A DNA stretch of 26,940 bases from RGIG5952 sp045603485 (GTDB taxonomy: Bacteria; Verrucomicrobiota; Kiritimatiellia; RFP12; JAAYLN01). The stretch spans positions 1-26,940 of the forward strand of contig JAZUMF010000088.1 of NCBI GenBank assembly GCA_045603485.1, read 5' to 3'. Of the stretch, positions 6,767-14,066 are shown piece by piece (the stretch's first letter is position 1; each line of letters opens with the position of its first letter). A model generated the notes under the pieces. It had not been told where the DNA came from, searched no databases, and was given only the letters and a program-made list of their open reading frames with translations. A program made the position numbers and the translations under genes.

Positions 6767-8518
6767 TCATGGGAAATTGATGTTTGCGATTTTAGCGATA
6801 TCGCCGGCCCACTTGTCAAACGCTTCCTTGGATTTTGATGTCCAAACGCAGCAAAGATAAAAGGTCTTGTCTCCTAAAGTGATAGGAGTCGACCAATATG
6901 ATTTTTGCATCAGCGGCGTCGTAATCTTTTCCCTTGAAAGTACAGCACAACGCGAATAGAGATTTTTTATGCACCAGTCGGTATCGCATAGTTGTTCTAA
7001 TATCGTATCGGACAATTCAACTTGTGAATTTTGAAGCTCCAAAAAGAAATTTCTTGTATACTTGCTTATTGAAAGCTCTTTTTTATCCAATCCGGAATAT
7101 TTGCCCTTTCTCCAGTCGATATTTGCCAAGGAGAAATCTTTTTTTCCGTTGATCGTCTGCAAGAAGAGGCGCGGCTCGTCTTTTTTGCTCACATCAGGAT
7201 TTGGACTAGTGACAATATATTTGCCCGTTTTGGGATTAGTCTTTAGGTTCAAAAGTGTAAGAGTACTTGTAACGGCCATGCGTTCACCAATTCCGAGGGA
7301 TCCTGCCAAGAAAGAAATCAGTTGCTTGCGGGTTATTTCCTTGATGCCACACAGGCTGCAGTATTGATACAATGCCCAATGGTATGATGCAACAACGGAA
7401 TGATAGCCAGGATATGCTACTCTAGGATAATCATCAAAGACGAGACCGCCCGCCTGGGCTTTGCGCATAAGCATGTAGAAGCCCAACTCTGGAAGCTGCA
7501 GTTCATCGAAGTATTTTTTCCAAATATTATGTGTACTGATTACTGCAAGGCCGGTCTCCTTCATGTAACCCTTGATTTCATTTGCAATACGATGAAGTTT
7601 TTCCACTAGATCAGTATCGGCGAGATACAAAGAATCAAGGACATAGGTTGTCATAACACTCCTTGTCCCCCTGCTAAACGGAATAATATGAGCTGGCGGG
7701 TCCTTATCACCTAATGGGAGATTGCTGTTCGAGCGGCTTTCTATAGTTTGATGGGAAATCGGAATGTCAGGATGTCTCTTTTTGAACTCCCTGATAATCT
7801 CCTCATAGGTTGCTCCAGCCTTGCCAAAATCCTCCAGAATTTCACGCAGTGTATTGCGGATTTGGATTGGCAATGAAATTGTGGTCGGTATGTTTTCCTT
7901 TACTGTAATCAATCCATCTGCCTCCGACCAAACCATTTGAGGTTTAATTTCAAATTTAAAATTCTTTTTAGATTTGACCATTGCGCAAATTTTGAAGAGG
8001 GAGGCAACCGTTAGATTATTCCATCCGAAAGTCTTTCGGGCAGCATTCTCAAGCTTCTCCTTTGATAGGCAGCAATCCTTTTCAGCCAAGAACGCGCTTC
8101 TTACAAAATTAAAAATTTCCTCGAAATATGGCCTGTTTGTTTCATTTAGCAAAACCTTCTTGATCGCTCGTTCAAGTATTTCGGCCCATTGTCTTGTTTT
8201 ATTATATTTTTCACCCACTTTACTATAAGTAAAATTCTCAATAAATCGATACTTGACAATAATCTTTTGAGCTTCGGTAAACTGATGTAGGCTTAATATA
8301 AATTGCTCAAGAGACTTGGCTTTGTACAAATTATTCAAATTAGTCTTAACCCCAATTTCAGCATCTTTACTATTGGCACTAATGAAAGCATCAACATCAA
8401 TGTAATCCTCCGGATCGTCAATGATTTTCTCAATAGATTCAATGGCATAATTCTCTTGAGTGGAGTGATTTTTATTGATCTCTGCAACAATTTTGGAGAG
8501 ATGGGAATTGGGATTCAT
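6767..8518 (-). CDS. Sigma-70 region-4-like multi-HTH DNA-binding protein of unknown function
   Basis: A 583-residue protein that I do not recognise as a named family. Residues 80-125 (from FTEAQKIIVKYRF through YSKVGEKYNKTRQWAEILER) match the plan of a sigma-70 region 4 helix-turn-helix: an 'LT..E..V...RF' helix, an 'IG...G.TR.RV.QIE' turn and recognition helix, then a basic tail. There is no region 2, so it is not a complete sigma factor. Residues 222-285 and 305-370 look like two more winged-helix segments (for example ATYEEIIREFKKRHPDI and VISTHNIWKKYF). The C-terminal 130 residues are unassigned, with a YWSTPITLGDKTFYLCC segment near the end. No nuclease or ATPase motif was seen. The N-terminal part is visibly A/T-rich (the 60 bases from 8101 hold 17 G/C), unlike the 3' part and the neighbours, which may indicate transfer. 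It has its own strong promoter and stands divergent to an AAA-ATPase gene. Confidence 0.75.
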   Translation of the reverse strand: MNPNSHLSKIVAEINKNHSTQENYAIESIEKIIDDPEDYIDVDAFISANSKDAEIGVKTNLNNLYKAKSLEQFILSLHQFTEAQKIIVKYRFIENFTYSKVGEKYNKTRQWAEILERAIKKVLLNETNRPYFEEIFNFVRSAFLAEKDCCLSKEKLENAARKTFGWNNLTVASLFKICAMVKSKKNFKFEIKPQMVWSEADGLITVKENIPTTISLPIQIRNTLREILEDFGKAGATYEEIIREFKKRHPDIPISHQTIESRSNSNLPLGDKDPPAHIIPFSRGTRSVMTTYVLDSLYLADTDLVEKLHRIANEIKGYMKETGLAVISTHNIWKKYFDELQLPELGFYMLMRKAQAGGLVFDDYPRVAYPGYHSVVASYHWALYQYCSLCGIKEITRKQLISFLAGSLGIGERMAVTSTLTLLNLKTNPKTGKYIVTSPNPDVSKKDEPRLFLQTINGKKDFSLANIDWRKGKYSGLDKKELSISKYTRNFFLELQNSQVELSDTILEQLCDTDWCIKNLYSRCAVLSREKITTPLMQKSYWSTPITLGDKTFYLCCVWTSKSKEAFDKWAGDIAKIANINFP

Positions 8519-8576
8519 AAATAAAAACCTCAGCTAATCCTTGGATGAAATCAAACGAAAAGATAAACGAAAGTAT

Positions 8577-8605
8577 AGTTTACTATTTTTTATCGTTTTT
8601 GTCAA
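8577..8605 (-). promoter_or_regulatory. Promoter of the sigma-r4-like gene
   Basis: On the minus strand TTGACA (8600-8605) is followed after 17 bases by TAAACT (8577-8582). The leader would be about 50 bases, with a modest GAGG site (8528-8531) nine bases before the ATG. Confidence 0.65.
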
Positions 8606-8669
8606 AACAACCCATTTGGCGATATTTACTTTTTGAAGTAAGTTATCAAAAATGTAATCGCAGTTGTTC

Positions 8670-8698
8670 TTTTAAGTTTTCCCGAACTGTGCTAAAAT
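8670..8698 (+). promoter_or_regulatory. Probable promoter of the AAA-ATPase-like gene
   Basis: TAAAAT at 8693-8698 lies seven bases before the ATG at 8706. The best -35 at the proper distance (8670-8675, TTTTAA) is weak. The transcript would begin at or within a base of the start codon, and no ribosome binding site is visible. The -10 box is plausible and the -35 is doubtful. Confidence 0.4.
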
Positions 8699-8705
8699 AG
8701 TCTGT

Positions 8706-9908
8706 ATGAAACCTATTGCGACAGACACCTACAACTTTGAGTTGCTGATAAAGAATGGCTATACCTATGTAGATAAGACAGGTATATTCTATTCGCTTAT
8801 CAACAACACATTAGGTAAGCAGTTCTTTCTTGCCCGCCCCCGTCGCTTCGGTAAATCGCTTTTGGTTTCGACCTTTAAGAGCCTCTTTGAAGGGAAGCGC
8901 CATCTTTTCAAGGGACTTGCGATTGATTCACTTGACTACGACTGGAAAGAGTATCCGATTCTGCACCTTGATATGGGCTCAACGCAAGCTCCTTCAGTTG
9001 ACGAGTTCCGTGAAAAAATCTTTGATATGCTGCTTAATCAGTCTGAGGGACTAGGTGTTGAGCCGTCGAAGATTCCGTCAATCTTCTTGTCGCGTGTATG
9101 CGATGCTTTAGCCAAGAAGTCTCCCCATGGTCAGTTTGTAATGCTCGTAGATGAGTATGACAAGCCCCTTTTGGGAGTGTTGAATACTCCCGAGGTAATA
9201 AAGTTCCGTGATGAGTTGAAGGCATTTTACTCCGTAATCAAAACCAAGGAAGCTCTTCAACGGTTTACCTTTATAACGGGCATAAGCAAGTTTTCAAAGG
9301 TTTCAATCTTCTCGGATTTGAATAACCTTATGGATATCTCCATGAATGCCAGATTTGCAACGCTTCTTGGATATACCCATAGCGAGGTTCAAGAGTATTT
9401 CGGTTATTGGATAGAGAATTTGGCTGCTTCGCTCTCCATCTCCAAAGAAGAAGCCTTTGCAGAAATCATCCGCTGGTATGACGGTTACAGGTTTGAGGAA
9501 AAGGCTGAGCCTGTAATCAATCCTGTTTCGTTAGGATTATGTCTTAAGGATTGTAAGTTTAAGACCTATTGGTCTGAGACTGCCGTTCCTACCTTCTTGA
9601 TAGATTTGCTTAAAGACAAACCTCTCAACTTGCAGCTTACCGATGTAAGCGAAGAAGAGCTAGGCTCGTATGAGCCAGATAAGCCGAATGTAATAACGCT
9701 TCTTTATCAGACAGGCTATCTAACCATTTCGGGCTTCCAAAATATTGGCGGGTGGCGGACCTATTCATTGGGCTTCCCCAATATGGAGGTTAGAAACTCC
9801 TTTAATGCAAGATTTTTTGAATCTGGCAAGAGGATTACCCTTGTCGGCGTAAACTTTAACTCTGAAATTAAGAATATTGATGAGTTTAAGATTGAGCGTA
9901 TGGTATAG
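8706..9908 (+). CDS. AAA-ATPase-like protein with deleted PD-(D/E)XK nuclease core
   Basis: A 400-residue protein of the AAA-ATPase-like/PDDEXK_9 type that is abundant and multicopy in Bacteroidetes and PVC genomes. Its biological role is not established. Residues 1-360 are typical: an opening IATDTYNFELLIKNG and YVDKT, a Walker A-like FLARPRRFGKSLL (residues 41-53), Walker B VMLVDEYDKPL (145-155) and TGISKFSKVSIFSDLNNL (191-208). After LGFPNMEVRNSFNARFFES (355-373) a full-length relative would continue through a nuclease domain with an E-x-K core. Here the sequence passes directly to GKRITLVGVNFNSEIKNIDE (374-393), which corresponds to the extreme C-terminal strand and helix of that domain. 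About a hundred or more residues, including the catalytic site, are therefore missing without loss of frame. The remaining ATPase part looks intact. It may be a decaying gene or a retained ATPase-only protein. Confidence 0.85.
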   Translation: MKPIATDTYNFELLIKNGYTYVDKTGIFYSLINNTLGKQFFLARPRRFGKSLLVSTFKSLFEGKRHLFKGLAIDSLDYDWKEYPILHLDMGSTQAPSVDEFREKIFDMLLNQSEGLGVEPSKIPSIFLSRVCDALAKKSPHGQFVMLVDEYDKPLLGVLNTPEVIKFRDELKAFYSVIKTKEALQRFTFITGISKFSKVSIFSDLNNLMDISMNARFATLLGYTHSEVQEYFGYWIENLAASLSISKEEAFAEIIRWYDGYRFEEKAEPVINPVSLGLCLKDCKFKTYWSETAVPTFLIDLLKDKPLNLQLTDVSEEELGSYEPDKPNVITLLYQTGYLTISGFQNIGGWRTYSLGFPNMEVRNSFNARFFESGKRITLVGVNFNSEIKNIDEFKIERMV

Positions 9909-9948
9909 CGGCATTGGCGAATTACGATAAATTTTTACGGAGAATTTT

Positions 9949-10887
9949 ATGAAGCTTGCAACAACAACGGGATTTTTCTTAGGAGACTCAAAGGATAGTG
10001 CTGGAGCCGTTCGTCTTTTTGAGGGAACGGGATTTAAGTATCTTGACTATAACTTTTACAGTGTTATTTTTGAGGGTTCTCCATTTCTTGAGAACAATTG
10101 GCTTGATGATGTCGAGGCCGCAGGTCGCGAGGCGGAGCGTCTCGGTTTTTCTTTTGTTCATGCTCATTCTCCGAATTACAACCCGCTGGACCCGAAGGCT
10201 GATCATGAGCGCGGCATTTTGGCTACAAACCGTTCTATTGAGGCTTGCGGCAGATTGGGTATCAAAACGATAGTTGTTCATTCAGGCTTTTCGCTGGATT
10301 ATAAATATCCTCAAGACCGTGATGGTTATTTCCGTATAAATAAGGAGTTTTATCAGAAGTTGATTCCTGCGATGGAAAAGTGGGAAGTAAATGTATTGAT
10401 AGAAAACAGTGCTGAGGGAAATATGGGCGAACGCTATTTCTTTATGACAGGAGAGGATATGCGTGATTTTGCCGACTATTTCAACCATCCGCTTCTCCAT
10501 TGCAATTGGGATATCGGTCATGCCAATATGCGTAATAACGACCAGTATCTTGATATTTTAGCGATGGGCGACCATCTTCGCGGTCTTCACATTCAGGATA
10601 ACTTCGGTAAGGCTGACGAGCATTTGGCGCCTTTTGTCGGAACTACCGATATGGATGCCGTTATGCAGGGGCTCTTGAAAATCAATTATGAGGGGTATTT
10701 CACCTTTGAGGCTGATAATATCATACTTTCAAGAAGCCACTTTCCTCATGGAGGGCGTAAGAAGTCTCCCTCGATAACAGATCGTCGTCTTGCTCTACCT
10801 CCAATAGAAATCAAGCAAAAGGCAATTTCATTCTTGTATGAGATCGGTAAGTCAATCCTTTCTGCATACGATTGCTTTGAAGAGTAG
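9949..10887 (+). CDS. Sugar phosphate isomerase/epimerase-like TIM-barrel protein
   Basis: A 312-residue protein of the xylose isomerase-like TIM-barrel (AP-endonuclease 2) family. Candidate metal ligands occur in the expected order: Glu152 (VLIENS), Asp188 and His191 (CNWDIGHAN), His214 (GLHIQD) and Glu254 (FTFEAD). His111 (VVHSG) is another likely active-site residue. Relatives isomerise or epimerise sugars or inositol derivatives, or are endonuclease IV-like. The DIGHAN and HIQDN segments favour the sugar-type branch. No signal peptide is seen, so it should be cytoplasmic. The ATG is preceded by a good ACGGAGA site. It stands alone between the AAA gene (40 bases upstream) and convergent xerD (nine bases downstream), so context gives no substrate. 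Confidence 0.85.
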   Translation: MKLATTTGFFLGDSKDSAGAVRLFEGTGFKYLDYNFYSVIFEGSPFLENNWLDDVEAAGREAERLGFSFVHAHSPNYNPLDPKADHERGILATNRSIEACGRLGIKTIVVHSGFSLDYKYPQDRDGYFRINKEFYQKLIPAMEKWEVNVLIENSAEGNMGERYFFMTGEDMRDFADYFNHPLLHCNWDIGHANMRNNDQYLDILAMGDHLRGLHIQDNFGKADEHLAPFVGTTDMDAVMQGLLKINYEGYFTFEADNIILSRSHFPHGGRKKSPSITDRRLALPPIEIKQKAISFLYEIGKSILSAYDCFEE

Positions 10888-10896
10888 AGTCAAGTC

Positions 10897-11784
10897 TTAA
10901 CCTCGCGGATGGAAGCGGCGGTGCGTTTCAAGAAGTTTATCGGTATCTACATGGGTGTAGATTTGGGTTGTCGCGATGTTGGCGTGTCCCAGCATTTCTT
11001 GAATGGCTCTGATGTTCGCACCGTGAGAGAGTAGGTGTGTGGCAAAGCAATGGCGTAAGGTGTGCGGGTGCACTTTGTCTTTGAGCCCGCATTTCGCTGC
11101 CGCTTCTTGAACGATATTCCAAAGCGTTATCCTTGTGAGATGTTCGCCGCGATTTGAAATAAAGAGGGAGCCGTCGTCATATCGCATAGCAAGGGCGGGG
11201 CGTCCTTTTTCAAGATATTCTTTTATCGCTTCAGCCGCCTTGTCGCCGATTGGAACTACGCGTTGTTTATTGCCTTTGCCGGTGCATCTTAAAAAGGCTT
11301 CGTTTAAGTGTAACTCGTCGAGCTTGAGAGTGACTAATTCGGTTGCCCGAAGACCCGATGCGTAGAGTAGCTCAAGCATTGCCCTGTTGCGAAGAGAGAG
11401 TGGTGTCTCACCGTCAAATGCCGTAACGATCATACGCATTTGCTCTTCCGTTAAGGTGTCGGGTAAACGCTTGATCTGTTTTGGGGTTGTCAGCGGTGAG
11501 GCGGGGTCATCTTGAAGTGGCCCTTCATCTGCCATCCACGCGTAAAAGACTTTGATTGCTACGAGGCGTCTTTCTAGTGTAGCTGGTGAGAATTTGTTTT
11601 TTTGCTGCGACTCGAGGAAATCAATGATGTCTTTTCGGGTTGCCGATATTACATCCCTACCGCAATTTTTGTTTAAGAAATTCTCTAATGCTTCCAGGTC
11701 TGCTCTATATGCCTCTCGCGTATTATGAGAGAGGCCGCGAGAGAGTATCAGTTGATCCAGAAAGGTCTCGATTTCGCGAGACAT
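10897..11784 (-). CDS. xerD: Tyrosine recombinase XerC/XerD
   Basis: A 295-residue site-specific recombinase that resolves chromosome dimers at dif during division. All catalytic residues are present: Arg146 (ASGLRATEL), Lys170 (GKGNKQR), His241 and Arg244 (HPHTLRH), His267 (LGHAN) and the nucleophile Tyr276 (IYTHV). The N-terminal SAM-like core-binding domain (residues 1-95, with GLSHNTREAYRADLEALENF) and the length fit Xer proteins, not phage integrases. XerD is preferred over XerC on overall look, but the two cannot be separated confidently. The start lies two bases after the stop of the lipoprotein gene, which makes it the last gene of the minus-strand cluster. Location in a housekeeping operon argues for the chromosomal Xer role. 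Confidence 0.93.
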   Translation of the reverse strand: MSREIETFLDQLILSRGLSHNTREAYRADLEALENFLNKNCGRDVISATRKDIIDFLESQQKNKFSPATLERRLVAIKVFYAWMADEGPLQDDPASPLTTPKQIKRLPDTLTEEQMRMIVTAFDGETPLSLRNRAMLELLYASGLRATELVTLKLDELHLNEAFLRCTGKGNKQRVVPIGDKAAEAIKEYLEKGRPALAMRYDDGSLFISNRGEHLTRITLWNIVQEAAAKCGLKDKVHPHTLRHCFATHLLSHGANIRAIQEMLGHANIATTQIYTHVDTDKLLETHRRFHPRG

Positions 11785-11786
11785 TT

Positions 11787-12089
11787 TTATTGTCCCTTTT
11801 CACCCTTGAAGTCATTGGCATCATAGCCGATGTCTTTGATGGCATGCTCAATATTGCGTATGCCAAGCTTCATGGAGTCGTAGTGCAGATAGAGCAATCC
11901 GTTGGTGAAGGCGGCTCCGTCAACATCGATGCCGTCAATCTTTTTAAGAGCGTTTAAGATTTCGCGTTGTGCCTTTTCAGTAGTGGCCTGCGGCACTTTT
12001 ACTATTGTTGTGCGCACATCCTTTTGCCTGCAACCTGTGATGAAGATTGCGAGTGAAAGAGCTATAATCAATGTGAAAATGCGTTTCAT
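11787..12089 (-). CDS. Small lipoprotein with an HMA-like domain lacking the CxxC site
   Basis: A 100-residue protein with a lipoprotein signal peptide: basic start MKRIF, a hydrophobic stretch and the lipobox ITGC with Cys20 as the lipidated residue. The mature part (about residues 28-95) has the length and pattern of the heavy-metal-associated ferredoxin-like fold, with helix AQREILNALKKIDGID, strand TNGLLYLHYDS and helix IRNIEHAIKDIGYDA. The metal-binding MxCxxC loop is replaced by VPQATTE, so it probably does not bind copper through that site. The start overlaps the stop of the RicT-like gene (ATGA) and the stop lies two bases before xerD, so it is translated as part of the operon. Location would be inner or outer membrane, facing the periplasm. 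Function is unknown. Confidence 0.75.
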   Translation of the reverse strand: MKRIFTLIIALSLAIFITGCRQKDVRTTIVKVPQATTEKAQREILNALKKIDGIDVDGAAFTNGLLYLHYDSMKLGIRNIEHAIKDIGYDANDFKGEKGQ

Positions 12090-12412
12090 GGTTTTTCCTT
12101 GTTTTCGTCGTTGCTAAATGTCTTTTGTGTTTCTTCTTCTTTCGCCTCGAAGGCGAGGCAGCACTTCATATGATTGCAGTAGCCATTGAGGTTTTCTGGA
12201 GAAAGCGAAAGCTTTTGCTCTTTTGCCATTTTGATGGAGACCTTTAGTTCGTGTGCAGATTTGAGCCACTTGGAGCAGCAGATGACGCGTCCGCAAAGCC
12301 CGATACCGCCGAGTTGCGAGGCTAATATGCGGTCAGCTTGGGCAGCCTGCTTGGAGTTCGCTAAGCCGTCACTTCGCATCTTTGGGAATCTGTTGAAGTC
12401 TTTTTTCTTCAT
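12086..12412 (-). CDS. Short RicT/YaaT-like (PSP1 C-terminal) iron-sulfur protein
   Basis: A 108-residue protein whose centre matches the conserved C-terminal part of RicT (YaaT, PSP1 family): LGGIGLCGRVICCSKWL, then VSIKMAKEQKLSLSPENLNG, then YCNHMKCCLAFE. The six cysteines (40, 45, 46, 79, 84 and 85) match those that in RicT help hold iron-sulfur clusters in the RicA/RicF/RicT complex. Ordinary RicT proteins are about 270 residues, and the N-terminal PSP1 part is absent here. Its DNA is occupied by holB, with which the start codon overlaps (ATGA), so no hidden upstream exon is possible. An in-frame ATG at 12445 lies inside holB and is less likely as the start. In Firmicutes the order tmk-holB-ricT is conserved, which supports the assignment. 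Whether it works without its PSP1 half is unknown. Confidence 0.75.
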   Translation of the reverse strand: MKKKDFNRFPKMRSDGLANSKQAAQADRILASQLGGIGLCGRVICCSKWLKSAHELKVSIKMAKEQKLSLSPENLNGYCNHMKCCLAFEAKEEETQKTFSNDENKEKP

Positions 12413-13413
12413 TTTTCTGTTCCCACGACAATTCTGTCCAGCCAATACTGAAGAACGGTTCCTGTTCCGATGCTTCTATCAAGCTGCCTATTCATTTCTT
12501 CGATTGCCTCAACATTGGCAATGGCCTGCGCGAGTGTTATACCATTAGCGCGCTTATGGAGCGTGTCGAGATAACCTTGATAGTGGATGACTTCATCGCC
12601 TGCATTGGAGACGATTGCTAGGATATCGCGATACCACCTTAGCATTGTCTGGACAAGTAGGGCTCTTCTTTCAAGGAAGAGCGACCTGATGATTGCCTCT
12701 TCTTGGTCGTCATCCAAATCAATCTCTTCATCGTCCTTGAAAGAGGCTTTAGCCTCTTTTTTCGCGTCGGCTTCGATTTGGCCTAGGATGTCTTCGATGC
12801 GGGCTGCCATTGCCGACGCGGCAAGCGGACCTTTTGAAATTGAATTAGAGAGCGTATCGACCAGTGGCTCAAAATATTTTTCATCTAACTCGGGAGGTTG
12901 CTCCACAAGCTGAATCGTTGCACATCTTGAGCGTATCGTTGGAAGAAGCTGCTGCGGTGCATCTGTAAGTAGCAGGAGCATTGTCTTCGGCGGAGGCTCT
13001 TCGAGTGTCTTGAGAAGCGCGTTGGCTGCCTGCTCGGTCATACGATCAGCGCCTGTTGCAATACCGAATTTCCAGCCGCCTAATAGCGATGTCTCAGAGA
13101 GGAATGTTAGAAAATACGGTGGCTTTATTTTGTTGCTTTCATCACCGCGGCGCATTTGGTCTACCGATATGATTCGCGATTTTTTCATCGGCATGAGCCA
13201 AAAGGCATCGCACCATATCTTATCTTTGATTTGGCGGCAGGTGTCACAGGTGCCGCAGGGCGCATTATGCTCTTTGCAGGCAAGGAGCTGCATTATGTAA
13301 ATGGCTAGTTCGGCGGCAGCTCCTCGAGGCGAACCGACGATGAGGTAGGCATGAGCAATGCGGTCTGTTTCGACTGCATGCCTTATATTTGCCTTTGCCT
13401 CTTCTATCAGCAT
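12409..13413 (-). CDS. holB: DNA polymerase III delta-prime subunit
   Basis: A 334-residue clamp-loader subunit. It has the delta-prime/tau arrangement: N-terminal RIAHAYLIVGSPRG (residues 18-31) with no P-loop lysine, a zinc module of four cysteines at 46, 53, 56 and 59 (ACKEHNAPCGTCDTC), DRMTEQAANALLKTLEEPP (123-141) and the SRC motif at 162-164 that supplies the arginine finger to a neighbouring subunit. Loss of the Walker A lysine is normal for delta-prime. The C-terminal part is acidic around ASFKDDEEIDLDDDQEE and otherwise poorly conserved, as usual. The ATG overlaps the end of tmk by seven bases and the stop overlaps the RicT-like start, so translation is coupled through the cluster. 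Confidence 0.93.
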   Translation of the reverse strand: MLIEEAKANIRHAVETDRIAHAYLIVGSPRGAAAELAIYIMQLLACKEHNAPCGTCDTCRQIKDKIWCDAFWLMPMKKSRIISVDQMRRGDESNKIKPPYFLTFLSETSLLGGWKFGIATGADRMTEQAANALLKTLEEPPPKTMLLLLTDAPQQLLPTIRSRCATIQLVEQPPELDEKYFEPLVDTLSNSISKGPLAASAMAARIEDILGQIEADAKKEAKASFKDDEEIDLDDDQEEAIIRSLFLERRALLVQTMLRWYRDILAIVSNAGDEVIHYQGYLDTLHKRANGITLAQAIANVEAIEEMNRQLDRSIGTGTVLQYWLDRIVVGTEK

Positions 13414-14066
13414 AGTTTATCTCCGATTGAGACATTGAGCCGGCTCTCGATTTCTGAGACAATCTCTTGATGCGTCAGCTCTTTTTCTTTGTCGGTAAGT
13501 ATGCGTGCCACGCGGTTCGGTTCTGTCTTCGCAATTTCTAAGAAGCCTTGCCTTACACGATTGTGAAATTCAGAAGCCTCGCGTTCAAAGCGGTCAATCG
13601 CCTGTCCTTCGCTGTATCTTTTTGCTAAGCGCTCCGACTCTACCTCTTTTGAAACTTCAAGGAGAAATGTCGCATCGGGAACAAGCCCGCCTGTCGCAAA
13701 ATCCAAAATTGCACGAAGCGTTGGCAGGGGGAAGCCTCGTCCATAGCCTTGATAGGCAATCGTTGAGTCGGCAAAGCGATCGGAAAGAACCCATGCGCCA
13801 CGCTCAAGTGCTGGACGAATCACTTTGCTAATCAACTGGGCGCGGCTTGCGCAGAAGAGCAGTGTTTCTGCCGCGGGGCATGGGGATTCGCCGCACGAGT
13901 CATGCTGAAGCATATTGCGGATTTCCTCGCATAGCGGAGTGCCTCCCGGCTCGCGTGTCAAGACGACCTCTATGCCGGCTTGACGCAACCGTTCTGCAAG
14001 TAAGGCGATATGTGTGGTTTTGCCACAGCCTTCGCCACCTTCGAAAGTTATGAAGCGGCCCCTCAC
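13407..14066 (-). CDS. tmk: Thymidylate kinase
   Basis: Phosphorylates dTMP to dTDP with ATP. The 219-residue protein has the P-loop GGEGCGKT (residues 10-17), VLTREPGGTPLCEEIR (35-50, substrate-binding Arg38), the DRF motif (96-98) with the following STIAYQGYGRG, and a lid region (SKEVESERLAKRYSEG). The start is a GTG at 14066-14064 that overlaps the cysS stop as GTGA. A longer in-frame ATG at 14156 would add 30 residues inside cysS with no family resemblance. Length is normal for Tmk. It sits between cysS and holB, in line with the frequent tmk-holB pairing. Confidence 0.96.
   Translation of the reverse strand: MRGRFITFEGGEGCGKTTHIALLAERLRQAGIEVVLTREPGGTPLCEEIRNMLQHDSCGESPCPAAETLLFCASRAQLISKVIRPALERGAWVLSDRFADSTIAYQGYGRGFPLPTLRAILDFATGGLVPDATFLLEVSKEVESERLAKRYSEGQAIDRFEREASEFHNRVRQGFLEIAKTEPNRVARILTDKEKELTHQEIVSEIESRLNVSIGDKLC

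Noticed and set aside
6767..9908. Calling the HTH/AAA pair a defence system
   Set aside because: No recognised defence effector domain is visible, and the only nuclease domain is deleted. Adjacency alone is not enough.
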